Positions 50,648-58,691 of a DNA stretch of 64,000 bases are shown piece after piece; the stretch's first letter is position 1; every line of letters begins with the position of its first letter. The notes under the pieces are model-generated. The model was not told the origin of the DNA. It made no database searches and saw only the letters and a list, made by a program, of their open reading frames with translations. The stretch spans positions 1,612,001 through 1,676,000 of the forward strand of contig NZ_CP101823.1 in NCBI RefSeq assembly GCF_024498175.1. The letters are read 5' to 3'. Source of the stretch: Haloplanus salinarum (lineage in GTDB: Archaea > Halobacteriota > Halobacteria > Halobacteriales > Haloferacaceae). Position numbers and translations under genes: made by a program.

Positions 50648-51886
50648 TCAGAACTCCTCGCCCCAGCGGTGGTCGTCGTAGGTCCGGACGAAGGGCGAGT
50701 CGAGTCGTTCCTCGAACTTGCGCCGGAGCGCGGCCTTCTCGTCGACGCCGATTCGGGCCAGCGCGTCCGCCCGCTCGACGACCGGGGGCGGGCCGCGGGC
50801 GGTCGCTACGTCCCGGAGGATCTGCCGCGTGAGTCGATCCCGGGCGTCGGGGTCGCGGGTGAGGCCGGCGGGGGCCTCGACGCGATAGCAGAGGTCCTCG
50901 CGGGGGTCGTAGACGACGAAGAAGGTCACCTCGTAGTCGGCCGGGTCGCGGCGTCGGTCGACGCCGAGGGCGTCGCCGTCGGCCGCGAGCGTTCGGTCGG
51001 ACCCCCCTCGGGACCGGAACCAGTTGGTGAAGGTGAGTCGATCCGTCGGTCGGCCCTCGTCGCCGTCGGGTTCCAGCAGGCGCGTGAAGAGGGCGGTGTC
51101 GTCGACCCACGGCGCGTCCACGCCGTTCTCGCGGAGCGTCCGGGTGATCAACTTCGGCGAGGGGTTCTTGACGAATCCCGCGACGGCGACGTCCCGGTCC
51201 AGGAGTCGCTCGACGAGGCGGACGTAGTTCTCGACGATCGCTCGGGGTTTGGCCTCCGTCGCCAGCGCGCCGAGTTCGGCGTCCCGGTCCTGCCAGTTGA
51301 GGAGTTCCTTCGGGTAGAGCGGACCGTCGAGGAGCAGACAGTCGTCGACGACATCGGCGTGTTCGAGGGCGTGGGAACTCTCAGCGAGGTAGAGCGCGAG
51401 GGCGTGGACGACCCCCTCGGCGTAGCGGTTCACGCGCGGGGCGTGCAGGATCTTGTTCCGGAAGTAGCCCTCGTCGCGGCGCGCCCAGTCGGTCCCGAGC
51501 GCGAGCGTCGGATCGTTCGCGTGGACGGTCGTCACCAGACTCCGGGCGCGGTGCAGGTCGAGGTCGGACGGCTCGGCGGCCATCGCGGCGTGGGCGACGT
51601 CGAGAACCAGTCCGTTCTTGAACGTGGTCGGGTTGATGGTGCCGGAGTCGAGGCCGTGGACGGTCGGGTAGGGCGAATCGATCAGCGCGACGTCGTCGAC
51701 GGGGACCGAGCGGAGACGGCGCTCGCCGAGCGGATCGATCACCGTCCGGCCGTCGGCCCGGAGGGGGTCGAGGAACTCCTCGAACGCCGTCCGCGCCAGG
51801 TCGTCGTGGTCGGTGTCGTCGACCCGGCGAGCGAGGCGGCCGGCCAGGTCGGCGATACCGTCGACGTGGACCGGATCGAGGGTCAT
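50648..51886 (-). CDS. nurA: NurA-domain nuclease
   Basis: A 412-residue NurA-like protein. The ATG at 51886 (MTLDPVHVDGIADLAGRL) starts the family region. Acidic metal-binding residues are in VALIDSPYPTVHGLDSGTIN (first motif) and LLLDGPLYPKELLNW (second motif), with FVKNPSPKLITRTLRENG near residue 250. NurA is a dimeric Mn-dependent 5'-3' nuclease that partners HerA in resecting DNA ends. HerA is usually adjacent in archaea, but here the HerA-like gene lies 12 kb upstream. Convergent with DUF7113; 17 bases separate it from repeat copy 4. Confidence 0.88.
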   Translation of the reverse strand: MTLDPVHVDGIADLAGRLARRVDDTDHDDLARTAFEEFLDPLRADGRTVIDPLGERRLRSVPVDDVALIDSPYPTVHGLDSGTINPTTFKNGLVLDVAHAAMAAEPSDLDLHRARSLVTTVHANDPTLALGTDWARRDEGYFRNKILHAPRVNRYAEGVVHALALYLAESSHALEHADVVDDCLLLDGPLYPKELLNWQDRDAELGALATEAKPRAIVENYVRLVERLLDRDVAVAGFVKNPSPKLITRTLRENGVDAPWVDDTALFTRLLEPDGDEGRPTDRLTFTNWFRSRGGSDRTLAADGDALGVDRRRDPADYEVTFFVVYDPREDLCYRVEAPAGLTRDPDARDRLTRQILRDVATARGPPPVVERADALARIGVDEKAALRRKFEERLDSPFVRTYDDHRWGEEF

Positions 51887-51987
51887 GGGGAACCAACCGG
51901 ACGGGGACACAAATACCCACCCGATCGGGCCGGCCGCGGGCCGTCGAAGGCGGCACGCTCATACGCCTCGCCCGGATAGGCGACGGT

Positions 51988-52641
51988 ATGGATACGGCCG
52001 CGGTGGCGTTCGACCTCGACGACACGCTCGCGGTGACGAACGTCGACCGCGAGACGTTGCTGGCGTCGGCGCTTCGGGCGGTCGACGCCCCGGCCCGCTC
52101 CCGGGAAGCGTATCTCGACGCCCACGCCGACAACCTGACTGCACGGAGTCGGGAACCGGTGTTCGAGACCCTCCTCGACGGGACGGACGTCGACCCCGCG
52201 GCGCTGGCCCGGGCGTATCGCGAGCGGGTGAACGAGGCGCTATCGCCCGTTTCCGGCGTCGAATCGATGCTCACGAGGCTCGCACGGCGGTACCGACTCG
52301 GCCTGCTGACGAACGGGCCGGTCGTCGCACAGCGGTCGAAGCTCCGGGTCCTCGGGTGGAGCGACCGGTTCGACGCCGCGCTGGTCACCGGCGATTTGAG
52401 CGCGGGCAAGCCCGACGCGGCCGCCTTCGAACGGCTCCTCGACGCCCTCGACACGGACGCCGCGGCGACGGTGTTCGTGGGCGACGACGTCGAGGCGGAC
52501 GTGCGGGGCGCGTCGGCCGCCGGCCTCGACGCGGTGCAGGTGACGTTCCCCGGCGGCCCCGACCCCGATCCGGCGGCCATCGCACACGTCGAGCGCGACG
52601 AGTTGGCGGCACGGCTCCCGCGGATCCTGTCCTCGCGGTAG
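51988..52641 (+). CDS. HAD-family hydrolase
   Basis: A 217-residue HAD-superfamily phosphatase. Motif I FDLDDTLAVTN (nucleophile and general-acid Asp pair), motif II LLTNGP, motif III with Lys in SAGKPDAAAFERLL and motif IV VFVGDDVEADVRGASAAG are all present. The helical cap (about residues 20-90) marks subclass IA, like phosphoglycolate phosphatases. The substrate cannot be told from sequence. An AT-poor promoter region precedes; the gene is divergent from nurA and convergent with the next short gene. Confidence 0.92.
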   Translation: MDTAAVAFDLDDTLAVTNVDRETLLASALRAVDAPARSREAYLDAHADNLTARSREPVFETLLDGTDVDPAALARAYRERVNEALSPVSGVESMLTRLARRYRLGLLTNGPVVAQRSKLRVLGWSDRFDAALVTGDLSAGKPDAAAFERLLDALDTDAAATVFVGDDVEADVRGASAAGLDAVQVTFPGGPDPDPAAIAHVERDELAARLPRILSSR

Positions 52642-52647
52642 CCCGGG

Positions 52648-53022
52648 TCAGCGGGCGGCCACCGCGCGCTCGAAGACCGACAGGACGCGCTTCACCTCGG
52701 CGCCGTCTTCGACGAAGACGACCGTTCGCGGCGGCTCGACGGCCTTCGGGCGGACTCGCAGACCCGCCTCGTCCGCGGCCTCGACGACGGACTCGTGGGC
52801 GAGCCGGAAGTTGAGGCGGACGCGTTCGGGGTGGACGAACGCCGTCGCCAGCGGGTCGTCGCCGGCGCGCACCACGTACGCGCGGCTACCGTCGGTCGTC
52901 GGGTCGACCTCGGGGTCGGCGTCGGTCACCGACACGGTCGCGAGGCGGCCCTCGTGGCCGACCAGATCGGAGGCGAGCAACTGTGCGATGCGGACGCCGT
53001 CCGCGAGCGTGGAGTCGACCAT
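52648..53022 (-). CDS. hypothetical haloarchaeal protein
   Basis: A 124-residue acidic protein of unknown function. It starts MVDSTLADGVRIAQLLASDL and has alternating strands and helices: RLATVSVTDADPEVDPTTDG, AYVVRAGDDPLATAFVHPER, VRLNFRLAHESVVEAADEAG and RTVVFVEDGAEVKRVLSVFE. No signal or membrane segment. It lies between a convergent HAD gene and a divergent IMPDH-family gene. Codon use fits the genome. No family recognised with confidence. Confidence 0.65.
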   Translation of the reverse strand: MVDSTLADGVRIAQLLASDLVGHEGRLATVSVTDADPEVDPTTDGSRAYVVRAGDDPLATAFVHPERVRLNFRLAHESVVEAADEAGLRVRPKAVEPPRTVVFVEDGAEVKRVLSVFERAVAAR

Positions 53023-53120
53023 GGGTCGAACACGGGCCGGAGCCGTTTCAAGGCTCCCCGTTCCGGCAAGCGTACCGCGACGAGGGGTTTATGCCTCCGC
53101 GCGGCCTTCCTTGTAGGGGA

Positions 53121-54227
53121 ATGAACGACCTTCGAACGGGGCTGAGTTACGGCGACGCCCTGCTGGTGCCGAAGCGATCCCCGGTGGACAGCCGGGACGA
53201 TGTCGACCTCGCGACGGCGTTCACGCCAGGGGTCGAACTGGCGACGCCGCTCGTCTCCGCGGCGATGGATACGGTCACCGAGGCGGAGATGGCGACCGAA
53301 CTCGGGCGCGCCGGCGGTCTCGGCGTGATCCACCGCTTTCTCTCCCCCGAGAAGCAGGCCCGAGAGGTCGAGCGAGTCGTCGACGCGGGCGTTCAGGTCG
53401 GCGCCGCCGTCGGCCTCGACGAGGATTACGTTTCGCGGTGTGAGCGGCTGGTCGAGGCCGGCGTCGACGTCCTGGTCGTCGACGTCGCACACGGCCACCT
53501 CGAACGCGCGCTCGCCGCCGTCGAGCGGGTCGCGGCGGCGTTCCCCGACACCGACCTGGCGGCGGGCAACGTCGCGACGCCCGCGGGCGTCGAGGACCTC
53601 GCGGCCGCGGGGGCCGACTGCGTGAAAGTCGGGATCGGTCCGGGGTCACACTGCACGACGCGGAAGGTGGCCGGCGCCGGGGTGCCACAGCTGACCGCCG
53701 TCGACGACTGTGCGCGGGCCGCCGCGGACCTAGACGTGCGGATCTGTGCGGACGGTGGCATCCGCAACTCGGGCGACGCGACCAAGGCGCTGATGGCCGG
53801 GGCGGACACGGTGATGCTCGGCAGCCTGTTCGCCGGAACCGACGAGGCCCCGGGAGCCGTCGTCGAAGTCGACGGCACGCGGTACAAGCGCTCCCGAGGG
53901 ATGGCCACCACCGCCGCGGCGGAGGACCGCGACGACAAGGGAGCGGACGTCGATGCCGACGAGGGCGTGGAGGCGCTGACGCCGTACAAGGGACCCGTGG
54001 CGGACGTCGCGAGGGAGTTCCTCGCCGGCGTCCGGTCCGGGCTCTCCTACTGCGGCGGCCACACGATCCCGCACGCTCGGGACCGGGCCGAGTTCGTCCG
54101 CGTCGCTGCGAGCGCGCGGGAGCGCGAAGGGTTCCACGCGGACCACGACTGGGAGGGCGTCTCGGTGGAGAGCGAGGCGAGCGGTGCCCGCGCGTCGGGG
54201 GCCGAAGCCGCCGACGGCGACGACTGA
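53121..54227 (+). CDS. IMP dehydrogenase/GMP reductase family protein lacking CBS domains
   Basis: A 368-residue TIM-barrel protein. The ATG at 53121 ([20 protein letters not shown]) starts the family homology; a TATA-like TTTATG (about 53088) precedes it. Landmarks: [37 protein letters not shown] with the catalytic Cys, [20 protein letters not shown] and [17 protein letters not shown] normally has two CBS domains after the first 100 residues; here [11 protein letters not shown] follows directly, so this is the CBS-less form found in GMP reductases and some archaeal GuaB-like proteins. Activity toward IMP or GMP cannot be decided. The stop is part of repeat copy 5. Confidence 0.9.
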   Translation: MNDLRTGLSYGDALLVPKRSPVDSRDDVDLATAFTPGVELATPLVSAAMDTVTEAEMATELGRAGGLGVIHRFLSPEKQAREVERVVDAGVQVGAAVGLDEDYVSRCERLVEAGVDVLVVDVAHGHLERALAAVERVAAAFPDTDLAAGNVATPAGVEDLAAAGADCVKVGIGPGSHCTTRKVAGAGVPQLTAVDDCARAAADLDVRICADGGIRNSGDATKALMAGADTVMLGSLFAGTDEAPGAVVEVDGTRYKRSRGMATTAAAEDRDDKGADVDADEGVEALTPYKGPVADVAREFLAGVRSGLSYCGGHTIPHARDRAEFVRVAASAREREGFHADHDWEGVSVESEASGARASGAEAADGDD

Positions 54228-54309
54228 TACGGATTGTTGTAACTGTGTACCGGTGGTTCGCCGCACTGTGCTGGCGAACCACCGGTACTGACTTACAATA
54301 AACAGTATG
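54225..54309 (+). repeat. 85-bp palindromic repeat, copy 5 (on the IMPDH-family stop codon)
   Basis: TGA at 54225-54227 is the stop of the IMPDH-family gene. It continues TACGGATTGTTGTAACTG, arms ACCGGTGGTTCGCC and GGCGAACCACCGGT, and ends TTACAATAAACAGTATG. The loop differs from other copies (GCACTGTGCT), but the arms are identical to copies 2 and 3. Confidence 0.95.
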
Positions 54310-54324
54310 ACGGATCGGCGACGA

Positions 54325-54804
54325 TCACGCGGAGTCGGCGTCCGACTCCGACTCGGTCCCCTCCCGGAGGTCGGCGAGGGCGCGGTCGGCGGCGGCGTCG
54401 ACGTCGATTCCCCGGCGGCGGGCGTAGAGGACGGCCGCGGCCTCGATGGTGACGCCGAGTTCGCGCTGTCGCTCGTTGATCGCCGCGACGGCCTCCTGTT
54501 TCTCGACGCCGGCCTCGACGAGTGCGGCGAGTACGCGCTCGAACGCGGACTGCTCCCGAAGGACGGACTCGTCGGGGACGAACCCGGAGGGGATGGTGAC
54601 GGCGGAGGGGTCGAACGACGCGACCAGGTCGTCGCCCTCGCGGGCGAGGAGGCCGCGGCCGGCCGCCACGTCGACGAGGCGCTTGGCCTGATCGGGCGTG
54701 AACCAGTCCCGGTCCAAGGAGAGGGCGACGACGAACTCCCCCTCGTCGAGTCGGGACCGCCCCCGGTCGCGGAACGGCGCCGCCACCGCGGTTTCGAGGC
54801 TCAT
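54325..54804 (-). CDS. DUF2240 family protein
   Basis: A 159-residue cytosolic protein: MSLETAVAAPFRDRGRSRLD, FVVALSLDRDWFTPDQAKRL, then VDVAAGRGLLAREGDDLVAS and FDPSAVTIPSGFVPDESVL. It matches DUF2240 of haloarchaea, which has a winged-helix-like N-terminus (DRDWFTPDQAKRLVDVA as helix-turn-helix) and a helical C-terminal half with IEAAAVLYARRRGIDVD. Function unknown; nucleic-acid binding is possible. It is convergent with the IMPDH-family gene and ends 15 bases past repeat copy 5. It is divergent from rps8e. Confidence 0.85.
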   Translation of the reverse strand: MSLETAVAAPFRDRGRSRLDEGEFVVALSLDRDWFTPDQAKRLVDVAAGRGLLAREGDDLVASFDPSAVTIPSGFVPDESVLREQSAFERVLAALVEAGVEKQEAVAAINERQRELGVTIEAAAVLYARRRGIDVDAAADRALADLREGTESESDADSA

Positions 54805-54896
54805 GCCCCAGAAGGCGGGGGGCGGCCCACTAAACCCTATCCGTTCCGGCTCCGCGTTCCGAGCGATTCAAGTAGCTGCTAGGACTGGATAGCCGT

Positions 54897-55268
54897 ATGA
54901 AAGACCAGGGACGCTCCACGCGCAAGCGGACGGGCGGCCGCCTCCGGCCGTTCCGAAACAAGAAGCGGTACCAGCTGGGCCGTCAGCCGGCCGAAACGAC
55001 GGTCGGCGAACCCCGGTTCCAGACCATCGACGCCCGCGGGACGGAGACGAAGACGCGGGCGCTCGCCACGAACGTCGCCCAGGTCGCCGACAGCGGCGAG
55101 ACCGTCGAGGCCGAAATCGAGAACGTCGTCGAGAACCCCTCGAACACCAACTACGCCCGGCGAAACATCCTCACGAAGGGCGCCATCATCGAGACGAGCG
55201 AGGGTCGGGCCCGCGTCACGTCCCGTCCCGGTCAGACCGGTCAGGTCAACGCGGTTCTGCTGGACTGA
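54897..55268 (+). CDS. rps8e: 30S ribosomal protein S8e
   Basis: A 123-residue S8e: MKDQGRSTRKRTGGRLRPF, then KKRYQLGRQPAETTVGEPRF, the NPSNTNYARRNILTKGAIIE segment and the C-terminal TSRPGQTGQVNAVLLD. A small-subunit protein of archaea and eukaryotes, of usual archaeal length. It is monocistronic and divergent from the DUF2240 gene. The TGA stop is the first triplet of repeat copy 6. Confidence 0.97.
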   Translation: MKDQGRSTRKRTGGRLRPFRNKKRYQLGRQPAETTVGEPRFQTIDARGTETKTRALATNVAQVADSGETVEAEIENVVENPSNTNYARRNILTKGAIIETSEGRARVTSRPGQTGQVNAVLLD

Positions 55269-55349
55269 GACGGTTATCGTAACTGTTTCCCGGTGGTTCG
55301 CCGGGGAAGTCCGGCGAACCACCGGTGATGACTTACAATAAACGGGATG
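55266..55349 (+). repeat. 84-bp palindromic repeat, copy 6 (on the rps8e stop codon)
   Basis: TGA at 55266-55268 is the stop codon of rps8e. The outer end is diverged (GACGGTTATCGTAACTG), the arms CCGGTGGTTCGCC and GGCGAACCACCGG are intact, and it ends TTACAATAAACGGGATG, next to the 3' end of the convergent phoU-like gene at 55359. Confidence 0.93.
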
Positions 55350-55358
55350 AGACGCCGG

Positions 55359-56360
55359 CTACGGCGTCGGTGCCGCCTTCTGCAGTGCCGTCTCGGCGAT
55401 GTTGCCCCCGTAGTCGGCGCTCCGTGACAGCGAGTCGACGACCAGCCCCAGTAGCTGTGCCCGCGTCGGGTCGAGTTCCCGCAGGAGTTCGTCGATGGAG
55501 CGGGCGTGCCCATCGATGCCCTGAACCGACTCCCGAGCCTCGTTGGCGCGGCGCGTCGACTCGTCGCTCTCGTCGAGGAAGAGCGCGTCCATCGCGGCGT
55601 CGGTCACGGCCGAGGCGTCGTCGTGAAGCTCGTCGAGGGCGGCGGCGACGTCGTCCGGAACCGGCTCCTCGAACTCGAGCGAGAGGTGGGCGATCTTGGT
55701 CGCGTGGTCGGCGATGCGTTCGAGCTGTCGGGCCGCGGACTGGTAGTCGAAACACACCTCGCGGGTGACGCCGAGTTCTTCGGCGGCACGGGGGCTCCGG
55801 AGGGTCGCCCGGAAGATACGGGAGACGACCATCCAGAGACGGTCGACGTCGTCGTCGCGCTGGATGACGTCGCGGGCCAGGTCGGCGTCGAGGTCCACCA
55901 GCGCCCGCACGGCGTCCTCAAGCATCGAGAGCGCGATGAGTCGCATCCGGGTGACGGCGTTGTTGATCGACAGCTCGGAGGAGTCGAGCAGGTCGCGGAT
56001 GACCACCCGGTCACGGGTCTCCTCCAGGACTTCCAGGCCGACGAGGCTCTGGGTCGCCTGCCTGATCGTTCGCCGCTGGTCGGTCGTGATGCGGGTACTC
56101 TCCAAGGCGATAATGTCGAATCCACTGACGTACATCGTCATCACGGCCCGGATGAGCTCCTCGCCGTCCAGATCGCCGATGTCGAGGGTCCCCTCGGTCC
56201 GCTCCTCGCCGGTCCGGGGCGTCATGAAAAGCGAGTCACCCTCGGGGTAGAAGGCCACCTCACTTCCCGCGGAGACTCCGTTGTCGGTCGCCCAGTCTTT
56301 CGGGATCGATACCGTGTACGTCGATCCGCCCGTCACCTGCACCTTGCGGGTCTCAACCAT
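55359..56360 (-). CDS. AbrB-PhoU phosphate uptake regulator
   Basis: A 333-residue protein. Residues 1-50 form a SpoVT/AbrB swapped-hairpin DNA-binding domain (ETRKVQVTGGSTYTVSIPKDWA), then two PhoU-like helical bundles (about 110-215 and 225-325) with the metal-binding pattern E/D-x-x-x-D in VIQRDDDVDRLWMVVSRIF and RQLERIADHATKIAHLSLE. The ATG at 56360 (MVETRKVQ) starts the homology. It is divergent from pstSCAB, so it is likely to adjust Pst transport or pst transcription to phosphate level. Two TATA-like tracts lie in the 308-base shared region. Confidence 0.9.
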   Translation of the reverse strand: MVETRKVQVTGGSTYTVSIPKDWATDNGVSAGSEVAFYPEGDSLFMTPRTGEERTEGTLDIGDLDGEELIRAVMTMYVSGFDIIALESTRITTDQRRTIRQATQSLVGLEVLEETRDRVVIRDLLDSSELSINNAVTRMRLIALSMLEDAVRALVDLDADLARDVIQRDDDVDRLWMVVSRIFRATLRSPRAAEELGVTREVCFDYQSAARQLERIADHATKIAHLSLEFEEPVPDDVAAALDELHDDASAVTDAAMDALFLDESDESTRRANEARESVQGIDGHARSIDELLRELDPTRAQLLGLVVDSLSRSADYGGNIAETALQKAAPTP

Positions 56361-56668
56361 ACGCGAAGGAAACCGGCGGGGAGAAATAAAACCATCCATA
56401 TCTATATACTCCTCTAACCGAGCGTGCTGGATCGCCACTCCACCAGGGGTGACGGCCCGTACGGGTGGCCGCTACCGAGCCACATATCGCCCTATAGGCG
56501 GAGTAACCGGAATAAGGCTCCGAGATTCTCGTCGATCGGATATCGAGCTGTGGCTCGCGAATCCGGCGGCGAGCGCCCCGGATGGGACCATCGTCATCGG
56601 TTGCCGTACGTAGATCTATATAGTTATAATAGAAGGGTACTTACGTCACAGTCGGCCACTGACGGGTG
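56361..56668. promoter_or_regulatory. divergent promoter region of the phoU-like and pst genes
   Basis: The 308-base gap has AT-rich islands only at its two ends. Near the phoU-like gene the tract 56398-56410 (TATCTATATACTC) and GAAATAAAA (56381-56389) provide TATA boxes on the minus strand. Near pstS the tract 56612-56632 (AGATCTATATAGTTATAATAG) holds a TATA box about 45 bases before the ATG. The latter also holds AGATCT and TATATA palindromes where a phosphate-responsive factor could bind. The middle (56415-56600) shows no gene. Confidence 0.5.
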
Positions 56669-57676
56669 ATGACTGACGAACCCGCAGGTGGGTCCGCATC
56701 GCGCCGAAAGTTCCTGACCGCGGCCGGCTCGGCCGGTGCGCTCGCCCTCGCCGGTTGTACGCAGAGCGGCGACGACGGTGGCGACGGTGGCGACGGCGGC
56801 GACGGGGAGCTCTCCGGCACCATCGACATCGCGGGTAGTTCGACCGTCTTCCCGCTGGCGACGGCGATGGCCGAGCGATTCCAGCAGGAACACTCCGAAG
56901 TCAACGTCAACATCCAGTCGACCGGTTCCGGTGGCGGGTTCGCGAACCACTTCTGCCCCGGTCGGACGGACTTCAACAACGCCTCCCGCCCGATCCAATC
57001 CGCGGAGGAAGAGGCGTGTTCGGAGAACGACATCACGCCGGTCGAGTTCACCGTGGCCACGGACGCACTGACGATCGTCGTCAACAACGAGATGGACATC
57101 GACTGCATCACCGTCGAGGAACTCCGCCAGATCTGGTCGGCCGAGGATCCGCCGACCAACTGGAGCGACGTGAACGACGACTGGCCGGACCAGGAACTGG
57201 AGCTCTACGGCCCGACCGACGCCTCGGGGACCTACGACTACTTCATCGAGGCCATCATCGGCGAGGAGGGCCCGGGCCACCGCCAGGACTACTCCGCGAC
57301 CGAGCAGGACCGCACGATCATCCAGGGCGTCGAGGGCTCGGAGAACGCCATCGGCTATCTCGGCTTCGCGTACTACTCCCAGAACCAGGACCGCGTGACG
57401 GCCCTCGGCGTCGACGACGGGAGCGGCTGTACCGAGCCGTCGCTGGAGACCGCTCGAGCCGGCGAGTACACGCCCCTGTCCCGGCCGCTTTTCACCTACG
57501 CCAAACAGGAGTCGCTGGCCGAGGAACACGTCGCCGAGTTCGCCCGCTACTGGATCGAGAACTCGACCAGTCAGGAGATCGTCGCCGACGAAGTCGGCTA
57601 CGTCCCCCTCAGCGACGAGGATCAGCAAGCCGCGATGGACGCCCTCGAATCGGCCATCGAGAACGCGCAGGGTTGA
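56669..57676 (+). CDS. pstS: phosphate-binding lipoprotein PstS
   Basis: A 335-residue Tat lipoprotein: SRRKFLTAAGSAGALALAGC with lipobox, a Gly/Asp linker, then IDIAGSSTVFPLATAMAERF, the PstS phosphate-loop motif, and STGSGGGFANHFCPGRTDF. A later segment DASGTYDYFIEAI completes the phosphate site, and NAIGYLGFAYYSQ is the typical hinge strand. The ATG at 56669 is used; a GTG 3 bases upstream is possible. It binds phosphate outside the membrane and feeds PstCAB. First gene of pstSCAB. Confidence 0.95.
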   Translation: MTDEPAGGSASRRKFLTAAGSAGALALAGCTQSGDDGGDGGDGGDGELSGTIDIAGSSTVFPLATAMAERFQQEHSEVNVNIQSTGSGGGFANHFCPGRTDFNNASRPIQSAEEEACSENDITPVEFTVATDALTIVVNNEMDIDCITVEELRQIWSAEDPPTNWSDVNDDWPDQELELYGPTDASGTYDYFIEAIIGEEGPGHRQDYSATEQDRTIIQGVEGSENAIGYLGFAYYSQNQDRVTALGVDDGSGCTEPSLETARAGEYTPLSRPLFTYAKQESLAEEHVAEFARYWIENSTSQEIVADEVGYVPLSDEDQQAAMDALESAIENAQG

Positions 57677-57730
57677 GCGACGCCCGAACGAAGGGTTTTT
57701 CGACCGAGCGTGAATCCGACCACACACTAG

Positions 57731-58690
57731 ATGAGTACGGACGACCTGACACAGGACCTCACCCGGCGGACGGAGAACGCGCCACAGGAGCTGTTGACGC
57801 GCTCGTTTTTCTTCCTGTGTGCGGTGCTGTCCATCGTCACCACGGTCAGCATCATCGTCCTGTTGACCACCGAGGCGGCGAAGTTCTTCACCGTGACTGC
57901 CCCGCTGATGGGCGTCGAGGGAGCGACCGCGTCGGTCGTCGACTTCCTCACCGGCACGGAGTGGGTGATCAACAACGAACAGTTCGGCGTCCTGCCGCTG
58001 GTGTCGGCGACGCTCGCGATCACCATCGGCTCCGCGGCCGTCTCGCTTCCCCTCGGCGTCGCGACGGCCATCTACCTCAGCGAGTATGCGACCCCGCGTG
58101 CGCGCTCGGTGTTGAAGCCCGCACTGGAGGTACTGGCCGGGGTGCCGACGGTCGTCTACGGCTTCTTCGCCGTCGTCTACATCACGCCCGCACTCAAGAC
58201 GATCATCCCCGGGCTGGGCACGTTCAACATGCTCTCTGCGAGCATCGTCGTCGGCATCATGATCATTCCGATGGTGGCCTCGATCAGCGAGGACGCGATG
58301 TCGGCGGTGCCCGACTCGCTGCGGCAGGCCGGCTACGGGATGGGCGCGACGAAGTTCGACGTCTCGGTCGGCATCGTCGTTCCCGCCTCGCTCTCGGGCA
58401 TCTTCTCCTCCTTTATCCTCGCGCTCTCGCGAGCCATCGGCGAGACCATGGCCGTCACCGTCGCCGCGGGCTCACAGGCGAACCTCCTCAATCCACTCAA
58501 TCCCGCCGCGTACCTGGAGGGGGCACTCCCGATGACGGCCGCGATGGTGAACCTGCTGACCGGCGACATCACCGGGGGCGGGGTCGCCTACCGGAGCCTC
58601 TTCGCCATCGGCCTCACCCTCTTCGTCATCACGCTCGTCATGAACGTCATCAGCGACCTCGTCGCACAGCGGTACCGGGAGGAGTACTGA
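57731..58690 (+). CDS. pstC: phosphate ABC transporter permease PstC
   Basis: A 319-residue permease with six helices. The inner-membrane EAA-like coupling loop is DSLRQAGYGMGATKFDVSVG, followed by IVVPASLSGIFSSFILALSR and AIGETMAVTVAAGS, all typical of PstC. The extracellular loop between helix 1 and 2 is short. It pairs with PstA, encoded 1 base after its stop. Third-position GC and start spacing are normal. 54 bases separate it from pstS. Confidence 0.95.
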   Translation: MSTDDLTQDLTRRTENAPQELLTRSFFFLCAVLSIVTTVSIIVLLTTEAAKFFTVTAPLMGVEGATASVVDFLTGTEWVINNEQFGVLPLVSATLAITIGSAAVSLPLGVATAIYLSEYATPRARSVLKPALEVLAGVPTVVYGFFAVVYITPALKTIIPGLGTFNMLSASIVVGIMIIPMVASISEDAMSAVPDSLRQAGYGMGATKFDVSVGIVVPASLSGIFSSFILALSRAIGETMAVTVAAGSQANLLNPLNPAAYLEGALPMTAAMVNLLTGDITGGGVAYRSLFAIGLTLFVITLVMNVISDLVAQRYREEY

Positions 58691-58691
58691 G

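Noticed and set aside
57690-57710. Intrinsic terminator between pstS and pstC (short T run)
   Set aside because: Only five T in a row within an operon whose other genes are spaced by 1-6 bases; read-through is expected.
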